This document shows, in pieces, positions 40,983 through 48,848 of a DNA stretch of 64,000 bases. The translations under genes were made by a program, and so were the position numbers. Each line of letters opens with the position of its first letter. Position 1 is the stretch's first letter. The notes beneath the pieces were generated by a model. It had not been told where the DNA came from and searched no databases. It saw nothing but the letters and a program-made list of their open reading frames with translations. The DNA is from Chromobacterium rhizoryzae (GTDB lineage Bacteria; Pseudomonadota; Gammaproteobacteria; Burkholderiales; Chromobacteriaceae): assembly GCF_020544465.1 (NCBI RefSeq), contig NZ_CP066126.1:5270001-5334000 (forward strand), read 5' to 3'.

Positions 40983-41118
40983 TTTTCACCATTTGTTGGC
41001 AAAACAGCGTTATAGCAGCTTTGGCGGAGGCGCGCACAATCGTCGGCAAGGGTCGGGATGGCCGCCGGCGCGGCGGCGGTCCTGACCGGGTTTCCTCCTG
41101 ATGAGCAAAGGACAAGCT

Positions 41119-42318
41119 ATGCAATCTCTACGCATTGGCATCGTCGGCGCCGGCCTGGGCGGGCTGAGCCTGGCCCAGGGCCTGGCGCGCGCCGGCGTCG
41201 CCGCCACGCTGTTTGAACGCGACCAGGCCGCCGACAGCCGCTGGCAGGGTTATCGGCTGCGCATCGACGGCGATGGTCAGCAGGCCTTGCGGCAGGTCTT
41301 GACGCCGCGGCTGTTCGAGTTGTTCCGGCAAAGCTGCTCGCTGGGCGGCGACGATTGTTTCGTCGACCCGCAACTGCGCGCCTGGTCGGAACGCAAGCCG
41401 GCGCACTGGCGGCCGTCGGCGCAGGACGAGGACGCGGCGGAGCGCGATCTCAGCGCCAACCGCCAGACACTGCGGGAAATCCTGAGCAGCGGCCTGGGGG
41501 ACCGGATCCGCTGGGGGCACGCGCTGCGCGGTTTCAGGGAGACGTCCGGCGGCTTCTTGCTGGATTTCCAGGACCGGCCTGAGTTCGAGGTGGATGTGCT
41601 GATCGCCGCGGACGGGGTGGCGTCGACGGTGCGCCGGCAGTTGGCGCCGGACGGAGATCCGGCGGACGAGGGCGCGGTGGTGCTTTACGGCCTTACGCCG
41701 CGGGACGCGCTGCCGTCCGAGGCGTTGACGCCGGAGTTGGGTCAGGGCGTGTGCGTGGTGTTCGGCGATGGCCTGACGGCGGTCATCGAGGCGATGCGTT
41801 TTCGCGCGCCCTTGCCGGAGTTGGCGCGGCGACTGGCGCCGGAGGCGGCGCTGAGCCCGATGCCGGATTACTGGTATTGGGCCTGCGTGGCGCGGGCCGA
41901 GGATTTGGGCGGGGCTTTGCCGGCGGAGCGTTTGAGCGGCGATGCGCTGCGGGCGCGGGTGTTGCGGGCGACGCGCGGCTGGCACCCGCGTTTGCAGGCC
42001 GTTTTCGCCCATGGCGATCCGCAGTGCCTGGGCGCGCGCGCCATCCGCATGGCGGCCGAGGTGCCGGCCTGGCGGTGCGAGCGGGTGGCCTTGCTGGGCG
42101 ACGCGGCGCACGCGATGAGCCCGGCCGGCGGGCTGGGCGCCAATACCGCGCTCTGCGACGGCGCGGAACTGGCGCGGGCTTTGGCGCCGACGGGCACGGC
42201 GGCCGAGGCGGCGGCGGCGCTGCGCGTTTGGGAGCGGGACATGCGGCGTCGAGCCGAGCGCGCGCTGCGGGCCTCGCGCGAGGGCAGCGCGCGCTTGCTG
42301 CAAAGAACGGCCTTGTGA
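41119..42318 (+). CDS. FAD-dependent aromatic-type monooxygenase
   Basis: A 399-residue flavoprotein hydroxylase of the PHBH class. The FAD motif GIVGAGLGGLSLAQGLARAG, the DG motif (LIAADGVASTVR) and the second FAD motif (VALLGDAAHAMSPAGGLGAN) are in the right order. ATG 41119 has AAAGGA seven bases upstream; the ATG at 41101 is less likely. Substrate unknown. Confidence 0.9.
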   Translation: MQSLRIGIVGAGLGGLSLAQGLARAGVAATLFERDQAADSRWQGYRLRIDGDGQQALRQVLTPRLFELFRQSCSLGGDDCFVDPQLRAWSERKPAHWRPSAQDEDAAERDLSANRQTLREILSSGLGDRIRWGHALRGFRETSGGFLLDFQDRPEFEVDVLIAADGVASTVRRQLAPDGDPADEGAVVLYGLTPRDALPSEALTPELGQGVCVVFGDGLTAVIEAMRFRAPLPELARRLAPEAALSPMPDYWYWACVARAEDLGGALPAERLSGDALRARVLRATRGWHPRLQAVFAHGDPQCLGARAIRMAAEVPAWRCERVALLGDAAHAMSPAGGLGANTALCDGAELARALAPTGTAAEAAAALRVWERDMRRRAERALRASREGSARLLQRTAL

Positions 42319-42354
42319 GACGCGGCCGCCGCCATGGCTTGGCGGCGGCGGGCC

Positions 42355-44028
42355 TTACTTGCCGTTTTTGATGATGTGCTCGATATTGCGCTCGGCCAAC
42401 GCGGAGATGGTCAAGGAGGGGTTGACCGCGCCGGCGCTGCCGGGGAGCAGCGCGCCGTCCATCACGTACAGGCCGGGATGGCCGATGACGCGGCCCCAGG
42501 CGTCGGTGGCCTTGCCTATCACCGCGCCGCCCAGCGGATGCGCGGTCCAGTTCATGCCGGTGACGCCGGCTATGATTCCTGGAAAGCCCGGGACGGTGCG
42601 GGTGGCCGCGGCGATTTTATCGTTCACCGTCTTGGCCGCGGCCACGCTGTCGCGGTTGCCGTTCTTCGGCCAGTTCAGCTCCACGCGGTCGGTGGTCGGG
42701 TTATAGCTGAAATGCCCGCGATTGCTTTGATCGAAGGCCATGCCCAGCGAACCGATCACCGTGGTCAGGTCCAGCGGCAAGCCCGGCACGTACCAGTTTT
42801 CCAGGGTGAGCGGCAGCCCGCTGTTCGAGTCGTGGATGCGGGAGGCGCTGGGCGTGCCTTGGGTGGCCAGCGATATCGTGCTGAAGCTGCGCGTGACGAT
42901 GGTGTCGCCGTTGCTGCCCCAGCCTTGGCCTATGTGTTCGTTGAGGTTGCGCAAAGTGCCCTGCGCCCGCGCCTTGACCAGCAGTTCCGAGCTGCCGATG
43001 GAGCCGGCGGCGAGAAAGAGCCGGTCGCAGTTGAGCCGGTAGCGGTCCAGTTGCCGGCCGTCGGGCGCGCGTTTGACCACGTCGACCTCGTAGCGGCTGC
43101 CGTCCCAGGCGATGCTGAGCACCTCGTGGCCGGGATAGATCGCGGCGCGGCCGGTGGCCTGCGCCTGGGCCAGGTAGTTCTGGTTGAGGTCGAATTTGGC
43201 GCCGTTGGAGTTGCCGTGGTTGGACAAGCCCATGGTGGCGGAGGGCCAGGATTGCGTGCGCAGTTCTTGGCGGATCACGTCCCAGTTGAAGATGGAGTCG
43301 TTGGCCGTGGTGGTGTAGCCGGCTTTTCGCACCTGGGCGTCCCAGACGCGGGAATGGTGGAAGGGAATGCTGTTGTAGATGTCCGTCGGCATGGCGTCCA
43401 AGCGCAGCATTTTCCGGACTCTGGGGTAGTAGGTCTGGTTCATTTCCGCATAGCTGACCCAATGGCCGAACAGGGCTTCGAAATAACGCTGTTCCGGCTG
43501 AATCATCACCCCGGTGAACACCACCGATCCGCCGCCGACGCAGGCGCCGCGCCAGACGTTCATATTCGGGTAATCGGTTGAATCCAGCACTCCGCCGAAG
43601 GAGTCGAAATACTTGTTCACGCCTATCAGCATCTTGGCCTGGCGGCGATGCCAGAACGCGCGTCCGTCCGGGAAGGTGTCGTTGGAGAAGATGTCGCGTT
43701 TCGGGCCCTTGGGCCAGCGGTGACCGCGTTCCAGCACCGTGACCTGCTGACCGGCCTGGGCCAGACGCAGCGCTGAGATGGCGCCGCCAAAGCCGGAGCC
43801 TATCACCAGATTGGGGGTGTAGGCGGGCGGACGCGGCACGGGCTGGAACAGTTCGGGAATCAGCCGCTGGTATTTGGCCAGCTGGAAAGCGCTTGAGCCG
43901 AGGAAGGCGGAGGCGGGTGCCGGCAGCATCAGGCCGGCGGCGCCCGCGCTCGCGCCCAGCAAGAGCTGGCGTCGGTTCAGCTGCGCGGCGAGCGGGGAGG
44001 AGTGTTCATTGTCCGGGAGGTAAGCCAT
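42355..44028 (-). CDS. GMC-family oxidoreductase (cholesterol-oxidase-like), Tat-exported
   Basis: A 557-residue flavoprotein. The N-terminus carries a twin-arginine signal (NRRQLLLGASAGAAGLML), so it is folded with FAD and exported. FAD fold motif LVIGSGFGGAISALRLAQAG. The C-terminus shows HPLGGAVIG, YVMDGALLPGSAGAVNPSLT, with His and Asn at positions typical of the cholesterol oxidase branch. Sterol or another alcohol could be the substrate. The gene stands alone, convergent with the monooxygenase. Confidence 0.82.
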   Translation of the reverse strand: MAYLPDNEHSSPLAAQLNRRQLLLGASAGAAGLMLPAPASAFLGSSAFQLAKYQRLIPELFQPVPRPPAYTPNLVIGSGFGGAISALRLAQAGQQVTVLERGHRWPKGPKRDIFSNDTFPDGRAFWHRRQAKMLIGVNKYFDSFGGVLDSTDYPNMNVWRGACVGGGSVVFTGVMIQPEQRYFEALFGHWVSYAEMNQTYYPRVRKMLRLDAMPTDIYNSIPFHHSRVWDAQVRKAGYTTTANDSIFNWDVIRQELRTQSWPSATMGLSNHGNSNGAKFDLNQNYLAQAQATGRAAIYPGHEVLSIAWDGSRYEVDVVKRAPDGRQLDRYRLNCDRLFLAAGSIGSSELLVKARAQGTLRNLNEHIGQGWGSNGDTIVTRSFSTISLATQGTPSASRIHDSNSGLPLTLENWYVPGLPLDLTTVIGSLGMAFDQSNRGHFSYNPTTDRVELNWPKNGNRDSVAAAKTVNDKIAAATRTVPGFPGIIAGVTGMNWTAHPLGGAVIGKATDAWGRVIGHPGLYVMDGALLPGSAGAVNPSLTISALAERNIEHIIKNGK

Positions 44029-44407
44029 GGAATCGCCCTTTCTTGTGGAAGAGCCTATTCAAAGCCCGCTGTGCGTCGTGAGGCGTTGCACGGCGAGTCG
44101 CGCTTCTCGCTCCGCCGTTTTCATCTTGTCTCGCCCTTGCTCGCTAGGTTTTGACCGGGCTCTAAGCAGCCATTTCGGCTAAACAATTTGCTTATTAAGT
44201 AAGCGGGTAGATTCTTGTCTAGCCATGAGAGTGGGCGATACTGTCATTTATGACAATTATTTAATTGACATTAAATCATTTTTGAAACAATTAAATTGAT
44301 AATAAGCCATCAAGCCGCAGTGTCGGGCTTGGTTTCAGAACCCTGCGGCGGGCGCGGTCCCAGCCAGCCCGGCCGCCGCAGCGGCGTGGACCGGCTCGCC
44401 AAACCGT
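44029..44407. other. Gap with repeat copy and an AT-rich segment
   Basis: No gene. Bases 44050-44163 are a repeat copy. 44170-44310 is strikingly AT-rich for this genome, with GCTTA-TTAAG-TAAGC (about 44190-44204) and TTTAATTG / CAATTAAA inverted arms; possibly promoter or foreign DNA. Confidence 0.5.
44050..44163. repeat. Dispersed inverted repeat, shorter variant copy (114 bp)
   Basis: Starts AGAGCCTATTCAAAGCCCGC and ends CTAGGTTTTGACCGGGCTCT; internal CCGTTTTCATCTTGTCTCGC matches the inner arm of the complete copies. The central GTAC hairpin is missing. The same left half recurs at 46040. Confidence 0.7.
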
Positions 44408-44914
44408 TTAGGCCGTGGCTTCAAACGCCGGAGGGTAGCTGACGCTGCCGGAAGGCAGCGGCGCGCCCAAGCTTTGCGCCATGAAGTATTCGGCCGGCAC
44501 GCCCGGCAAAATCAGGCCTGGCCGCGCTTGGAAGCCGAAGCGCGCGTAGTAGCCGGGATTGCCCAACACCACGCAGCCCGACGCGCCCAGCTCGCGCAGC
44601 GCGGCCAGCGCCTGTTTCATCAGCAGGCTGCCTATGCCCTGGCCCTGTCGTTCCGGATGCACGGACAGCGGGCCGATGCCGTGCCAGCCGGCGGCGCCGG
44701 AGGAGACGAGCACCGGCGAGGCGGCGATGTGGCCCAGCAGACGTTCGCCGTCCAGCGCCACGATGGAAAGCGTGAGCTGGCTGCTGCGGCGCAGCGCGTT
44801 GACGATGAAGTGCTCGGTGTGGCTGGAGTGTTCTTCGGCGAGGAAGGCGGCCCGGGTCAGTTCGAAAATGGCGTCGATGTCGCGGTCTTGTTCGTTTCTC
44901 AGCATGAGAGTCAT
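44408..44914 (-). CDS. yjhQ: YjhQ-type GNAT acetyltransferase, partner of YjhX
   Basis: A 168-residue acetyltransferase: AFLAEEHSSHTEHFIVNALR, GPLSVHPERQGQGIGSLLMK (acetyl-CoA loop), then GCVVLGNPGYYARFGF and GVPAEYFMAQ, the pattern of the YjhQ group. It follows the yjhX gene on the same strand by 60 nt. In E. coli yjhX and yjhQ are adjacent and have been proposed as toxin and antitoxin; that role is not shown here. Confidence 0.75.
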   Translation of the reverse strand: MTLMLRNEQDRDIDAIFELTRAAFLAEEHSSHTEHFIVNALRRSSQLTLSIVALDGERLLGHIAASPVLVSSGAAGWHGIGPLSVHPERQGQGIGSLLMKQALAALRELGASGCVVLGNPGYYARFGFQARPGLILPGVPAEYFMAQSLGAPLPSGSVSYPPAFEATA

Positions 44915-44974
44915 AGCGTTCTCCTGGCGCGCCAGCGCGGCCGCCGCTTTTGCGCGGCTGCGCGGCGGCGGTGG

Positions 44975-45232
44975 TCATTGGTTGTCGAGTTGGCCGCGCA
45001 CGGCGCGCAGGCCGGCCTTATTGATTTGGTAAGGCTGGCCGTTCTTGGAGCTGATCAGGCGTTTGGTCCTGAGCTTCTGGAACACGAGCAGGGTGCAGTC
45101 GGACAGCAGATACCCTTCACGGGTATAGCATTCCACGGTGAAGATACGGCCCGCGTCGTCGCGCAGGTGCGCGATGCGGCCGCCTTTGGCTAGGACGTGC
45201 AACGTCCTTTGCTCCGGCTTGGAGATATTCAT
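44975..45232 (-). CDS. yjhX: YjhX-family (UPF0386) protein, putative toxin
   Basis: An 85-residue protein reading NISKPEQRTLHVLAKGGRIA ... VECYTREGYLLSDCTLLVFQ ... NGQPYQINKAGLRAVRGQL, essentially the YjhX/UPF0386 consensus at full length. The ribosome site is weak. It lies immediately before yjhQ, matching the E. coli order. Confidence 0.88.
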   Translation of the reverse strand: MNISKPEQRTLHVLAKGGRIAHLRDDAGRIFTVECYTREGYLLSDCTLLVFQKLRTKRLISSKNGQPYQINKAGLRAVRGQLDNQ

Positions 45233-45434
45233 ATTGGATGATCATTCGGCAATCAAATGCGAAAACGGGCAGCCGCCGCGATGCGGGCGCTACCAGCTCA
45301 GGGGCATTTTGATAACGGCCAGCCGGGAAACCGGGCGGCGTTATCGGATTGCTGCAATCTCCAACATGCAAAGCCTTTGCGAGGAAAAGAAGGGCGCTCA
45401 TCAAGATGAGCAGGTCAAAATTCTAAGCGGATAG

Positions 45435-46004
45435 CTAAGTAAAATCAACAGTCTGCGCGCTCAGCGCCAATTCCAGCTGACAATCGAAAGGCTCCAGCGC
45501 CAGTTGCGGCGCGTGCAGCCAGCGAGCGGGCGCGCAGCCGCAGGCTTCGTAGAAGTCGACGGTTTCAACGGCGGAGTGCGAGGAGATGTAGAGCGCGTCC
45601 GCGCCCAGCGCCCGGCCGGCGGCGGCCGCCGCCGCCAGCAACGCCCGCCCCAGCCCTCGGCCGCGCCAGCGGCGGTCCACTTGCAGTTCTTTCAATTGCC
45701 GGTAGCCGCCGTCCGGGCCCAGCGCTTGCGGGTCGATGGCGGCGAAGCCGGCCAGGCCGCCGTCCATGTCCAGCGCCAACACCGCGCCGTCGGCGGCGAT
45801 GCGCGCCAGTTCCCGCGTCAGCTCGCGTCGTTCCGCTGGGGACCAGTCGTCGATGAAGGGCTCGGCCACGCATTGCCGGCCATCGGCTCCGGCGCGATAG
45901 ACCAGATCAACATCCTGACGGCGCTGGAAGGCGTCCAGCCAGTTGGCGGGGATGTCGCGCGGGCTCAGCCGGCGGATGGGCGGTGCAGACGGGCGGATGG
46001 ACAT
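45435..46004 (-). CDS. GNAT-family N-acetyltransferase
   Basis: A 189-residue protein with the acetyl-CoA signature LQVDRRWRGRGLGRALLAAA and SSHSAVETVDFYEACGC. Substrate unknown. It precedes the yjhX-yjhQ pair by about 200 nt on the same strand. Confidence 0.82.
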   Translation of the reverse strand: MSIRPSAPPIRRLSPRDIPANWLDAFQRRQDVDLVYRAGADGRQCVAEPFIDDWSPAERRELTRELARIAADGAVLALDMDGGLAGFAAIDPQALGPDGGYRQLKELQVDRRWRGRGLGRALLAAAAAAGRALGADALYISSHSAVETVDFYEACGCAPARWLHAPQLALEPFDCQLELALSAQTVDFT

Positions 46005-46039
46005 GGCGCGGATGAGGGTGGCAAGAACGGAATTATCTC

Positions 46040-46095
46040 AGAAGCTGTTCAAAGTCCGCTGCGCTTTGTGAGATGCGGCGCGGCGAGCGCGCTGG
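46040..46095. repeat. Half copy of the dispersed repeat
   Basis: AGAAGCTGTTCAAAGTCCGC followed by TGCGCTTTGTGAGATGCGGC matches the left half of the variant copy at 44050. The right half is not found. Confidence 0.55.
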
Positions 46096-46159
46096 GGCCG
46101 GATGGTTTTGGCGCCGGCTCCGGAAACGCGGCGTGTAAGCCACTGATATTCTATTTGAA

Positions 46160-46194
46160 TTTTATCTATCAATCATGCGTATTGATAGATAAAA
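46160..46194. promoter_or_regulatory. Perfect 14-bp inverted repeat
   Basis: TTTTATCTATCAAT and ATTGATAGATAAAA flank the 7-bp spacer CATGCGT in AT-rich DNA. It lies between a minus-strand GNAT gene and the plus-strand autotransporter, 349 bp before the latter's ATG. It looks like an operator for a dimeric regulator. Confidence 0.55.
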
Positions 46195-46542
46195 CGAATT
46201 AATCGATTCAATTATTTCAATTTTCACAGATATTAACAGAATGTTAGGATTCATAAAAATCAAAGGCATAGCGTAGCCCCGCCGCGCCGAATAAGGGTTT
46301 GCAAGAGCTTGCCCTGTTCGAGCGCGGCTTGTCGCGAGCGGAGTGCCTGAATGCAGTGACAAGCCAGCGCCGCCGGCGGAGCCGCGTCGCGCCCCTGGAC
46401 CGAACCGCGGCCGGCCATGGGTTTTCGGCGGGAATGCGCGTCTTCGCGTTTATCCCGCCTTAAGCCTGGAGCCGGCGGCGGGCTTGCCTGCAAAGACTTG
46501 CCTTACGTGAATTCCATCAATCTGAAGAATGTGGTCTGTGAA

Positions 46543-48237
46543 ATGAGTAATAAAGCATCTGAAGTAAAGCGTTTGTCCTCGCCCTCTCTGGCCTTGAGCG
46601 CATTGAGCCTGGCCGTGGCCTGTTCCTGGTCCGCCTTGGCGAGCGCCGACACGATCTCCAGCGTCGGCAGCAATAATGTCTACGGCGCGGGTTCGGTGGA
46701 CCCGGCGGTGGCGAGCAACAGCAATAACTCCATCTATGGCGTGGGCGCCGGCAGCAATATGAACGGCACCAACAACTCGGCCTTTGGCGCCGCCGCCGGC
46801 GTGAATGTGACGGGGAGTTACAACACCTCGATCGGTCAGAACGCGGGCACCAATGTGCAGGGCAACAATAACGCTTTCATGGGCAACGACTCCGGCTACA
46901 ACGTGACCGGCGACGCCAACGTGGGCACCGGCATCAACACCATCCGCAACGTCACCGGCACCGGCAACACCGGCAGCGGGGCCAATGCGGCCCAAGACAT
47001 CCAGGGCGATTTCAACGCCGGCCTGGGCAACAACTCCAACCGCAACGTCACCGGCAGCTACAACACCAGCAGCGGCACCTTCTCCGGCTGGAACATCAAG
47101 GGCAGCAACAATACCGCCAACGGCGCGAATGCCGGCAGCAATGTCACGGGGGACAACAATACCGCGGTGGGCAGCTATGCAGGGCGCGGCGTGACCGGCA
47201 GCGGCAATTTCGCCGCCGGCAACCAGGCCGGCCAGAATGTGTCCGGCAGCAATAATGTGGCCATCGGCAATCATGCCGGCTCCAACACCAATGCCAGCAA
47301 TGCGGTGGCGGTGGGCGACAATGCCGCCGCCAACGCCAACAATGCGCTGGCGCTGGGCAGCAACGCCCAGGCCAGCAACGTCAACGACGTCGCCTTGGGC
47401 GCCAACAGCCGGACCGCGGCGGCCAATCCCACCGCCAGCGGCGTGGTGGACGGCGTAACCTACAGCTACGCCGGCGCGGCCCCTTCCAGCGTGGTGAGCG
47501 TGGGCAGCGCGGGCAATGAGCGTCAAATCAGCAATGTCGCCGCCGGCCGGGTGAGCGGGACCAGCACCGACGCGGTGAACGGCAGCCAGCTGAACGCGAC
47601 CAACCAGGCGGTGCAGCGGGTGAGCTCCAAGGTGGACAACGCCGGCGCCGGAACCGCGGCGGCCTTGGGCGGCGGCGCGTCCTACAACGCTCAGACCGGC
47701 GCGGTGAACGGTCCGAACTACACCGTTTACGGCAATACCGTGAACAATGTCGGCGATGCGATCGACCGGCTGCAGAAAAGCGGGCCGGTGCAGTATTCCG
47801 ATCCCAGCGGCCGGACGACGACGACAAGCGCCGGCAACGACGTCACCCTGGTGGGCGGGGACGGCGGCAGGCCGGTGACCATCCACAATGTGGCGGCGGG
47901 CGCGCAGGGCACGGACGCGGTGAACGTGGACCAGCTGAATGCGGCCAACTTCAACAATCAGCAGCAATTCAAGCAGCTCAGGTCCGATCTGTCCGATACG
48001 CGCCGCGACGCGCTGGGCGCGGCGGCCGGCGCGATGGCGATGGCCGGCCTGCCGCAGGCATTCCTGCCCGGCAAGAGCATGTTGGCCGTGGCCACGGCCA
48101 CCACCGGCGGCGAGTCCGCCATCGCGGTGGGCTTGTCCTCGCTGTCCGACAACGGCCGCTGGGTGGTGAAGTTCTCCGGCTCCACCAATACCCGCGGTCA
48201 GGGCGGCGCCAGCCTGGGCGCGGGTTTTCAGTGGTAA
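46543..48237 (+). CDS. YadA-type trimeric autotransporter adhesin
   Basis: A 564-residue surface adhesin. Signal peptide at residues about 1-35 (ending SWSALASA). Residues about 40-290 are short repeats built on NVTGSxNT / AGxNVTG, the left-handed beta-roll head; then ALGSNAQASNVNDVALGANS, a neck (TDAVNGSQLNATNQAV), and the C-terminal YadA anchor (LSDTRRDALGAAAGAMAMAG to the final FQW) forming the trimeric beta barrel. The start at 46543 is chosen because it begins the signal. A BamE-like lipoprotein gene follows by 40 nt. Confidence 0.9.
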   Translation: MSNKASEVKRLSSPSLALSALSLAVACSWSALASADTISSVGSNNVYGAGSVDPAVASNSNNSIYGVGAGSNMNGTNNSAFGAAAGVNVTGSYNTSIGQNAGTNVQGNNNAFMGNDSGYNVTGDANVGTGINTIRNVTGTGNTGSGANAAQDIQGDFNAGLGNNSNRNVTGSYNTSSGTFSGWNIKGSNNTANGANAGSNVTGDNNTAVGSYAGRGVTGSGNFAAGNQAGQNVSGSNNVAIGNHAGSNTNASNAVAVGDNAAANANNALALGSNAQASNVNDVALGANSRTAAANPTASGVVDGVTYSYAGAAPSSVVSVGSAGNERQISNVAAGRVSGTSTDAVNGSQLNATNQAVQRVSSKVDNAGAGTAAALGGGASYNAQTGAVNGPNYTVYGNTVNNVGDAIDRLQKSGPVQYSDPSGRTTTTSAGNDVTLVGGDGGRPVTIHNVAAGAQGTDAVNVDQLNAANFNNQQQFKQLRSDLSDTRRDALGAAAGAMAMAGLPQAFLPGKSMLAVATATTGGESAIAVGLSSLSDNGRWVVKFSGSTNTRGQGGASLGAGFQW

Positions 48238-48277
48238 GCGGCAGGCAAGATCAATCAGCTGATAGTGAATGAGATAG

Positions 48278-48709
48278 ATGATGAAACAAGCGATATTCGG
48301 CGGCGCTTTCCGCTGCCTGCTGCTGGCGGCCGCCGGCGCGGCTTTGATGGGTTGCGGCAGCAGCCGCCTGAGCAAGATCACCGACGACGGCCGTCTGGCC
48401 GAACAGGCCAGCCCGGTCTGGCCCGGCATTGAAGCCAACCGCTGGCAGCCGGAAGGCAGCGTGCCCAATCCGGACAATCTGGCCAAGGTGCAGCCGGGCC
48501 TGAGCAAGGAACAGGTTTACGGCCTGATCGGCCGCCCGCATTTCGCCGAAGGGATGATCGATGTGCGGGAGTGGGATTATGTGCTGAATCTGAGCCCCAA
48601 GGACGGCGGGCAAGCCCGGGCTTGTCAGTACAAGCTGCTGTTCGACAAGCGGATGAAGCTGGCTTCGGTGATCTGGCGGCAGGAAGCCTGCGCCAAGATC
48701 GCATCCTAA
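48278..48709 (+). CDS. SmpA/BamE-like lipoprotein, likely partner of the autotransporter
   Basis: A 143-residue lipoprotein with lipobox ALMGCG. The domain GLSKEQVYGLIGRPHFAEG ... REWDYVLNL is SmpA/OmlA (BamE-like). In Acinetobacter and others TpgA, with a BamE-like domain, is encoded next to a trimeric autotransporter and helps its assembly; this protein lacks TpgA's OmpA-like C-terminal part. Start may be either of two adjacent ATG codons. Confidence 0.82.
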   Translation: MMKQAIFGGAFRCLLLAAAGAALMGCGSSRLSKITDDGRLAEQASPVWPGIEANRWQPEGSVPNPDNLAKVQPGLSKEQVYGLIGRPHFAEGMIDVREWDYVLNLSPKDGGQARACQYKLLFDKRMKLASVIWRQEACAKIAS

Positions 48710-48735
48710 AGTCTGATCCGACGCCGGAACCACGA

Positions 48736-48769
48736 AACGAAGCGCCTTGACCGGCGTTTCGTTTTTTTT
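48736..48769 (+). terminator. Terminator of the autotransporter operon
   Basis: AACGAAGCGCC (48736-48746) and GGCGTTTCGTT (48753-48763), one G-T pair, then a run of T. Confidence 0.85.
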
Positions 48770-48796
48770 GCGCACAGTCCTTGCTGAGCGCGGCAC

Positions 48797-48827
48797 AAAA
48801 AAACGCGCGGCCCAGAGGCCGCGCGTT
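48797..48827 (-). terminator. Terminator of katG
   Basis: AACGCGCGGCC (48802-48812) and GGCCGCGCGTT (48817-48827) form an 11-bp stem; seven A at 48797-48803 give the minus-strand U tract. Confidence 0.85.
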
Positions 48828-48848
48828 GTTTGCAGGGACGAACCGCGC

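Larger units (their letters stand above)
46005..46542. other. Long control region before the trimeric autotransporter
   Basis: No gene. It holds a repeat fragment (46040-46095), a perfect 14-bp inverted repeat (46160-46194), a 100-bp AT-rich stretch to about 46260, and then a GC-rich segment that is likely the leader of the autotransporter mRNA. Confidence 0.5.

Noticed and set aside
46750..47400. CRISPR-like or tandem DNA repeat
   Set aside because: The periodic sequence is coding and reflects the protein repeats of the adhesin head.
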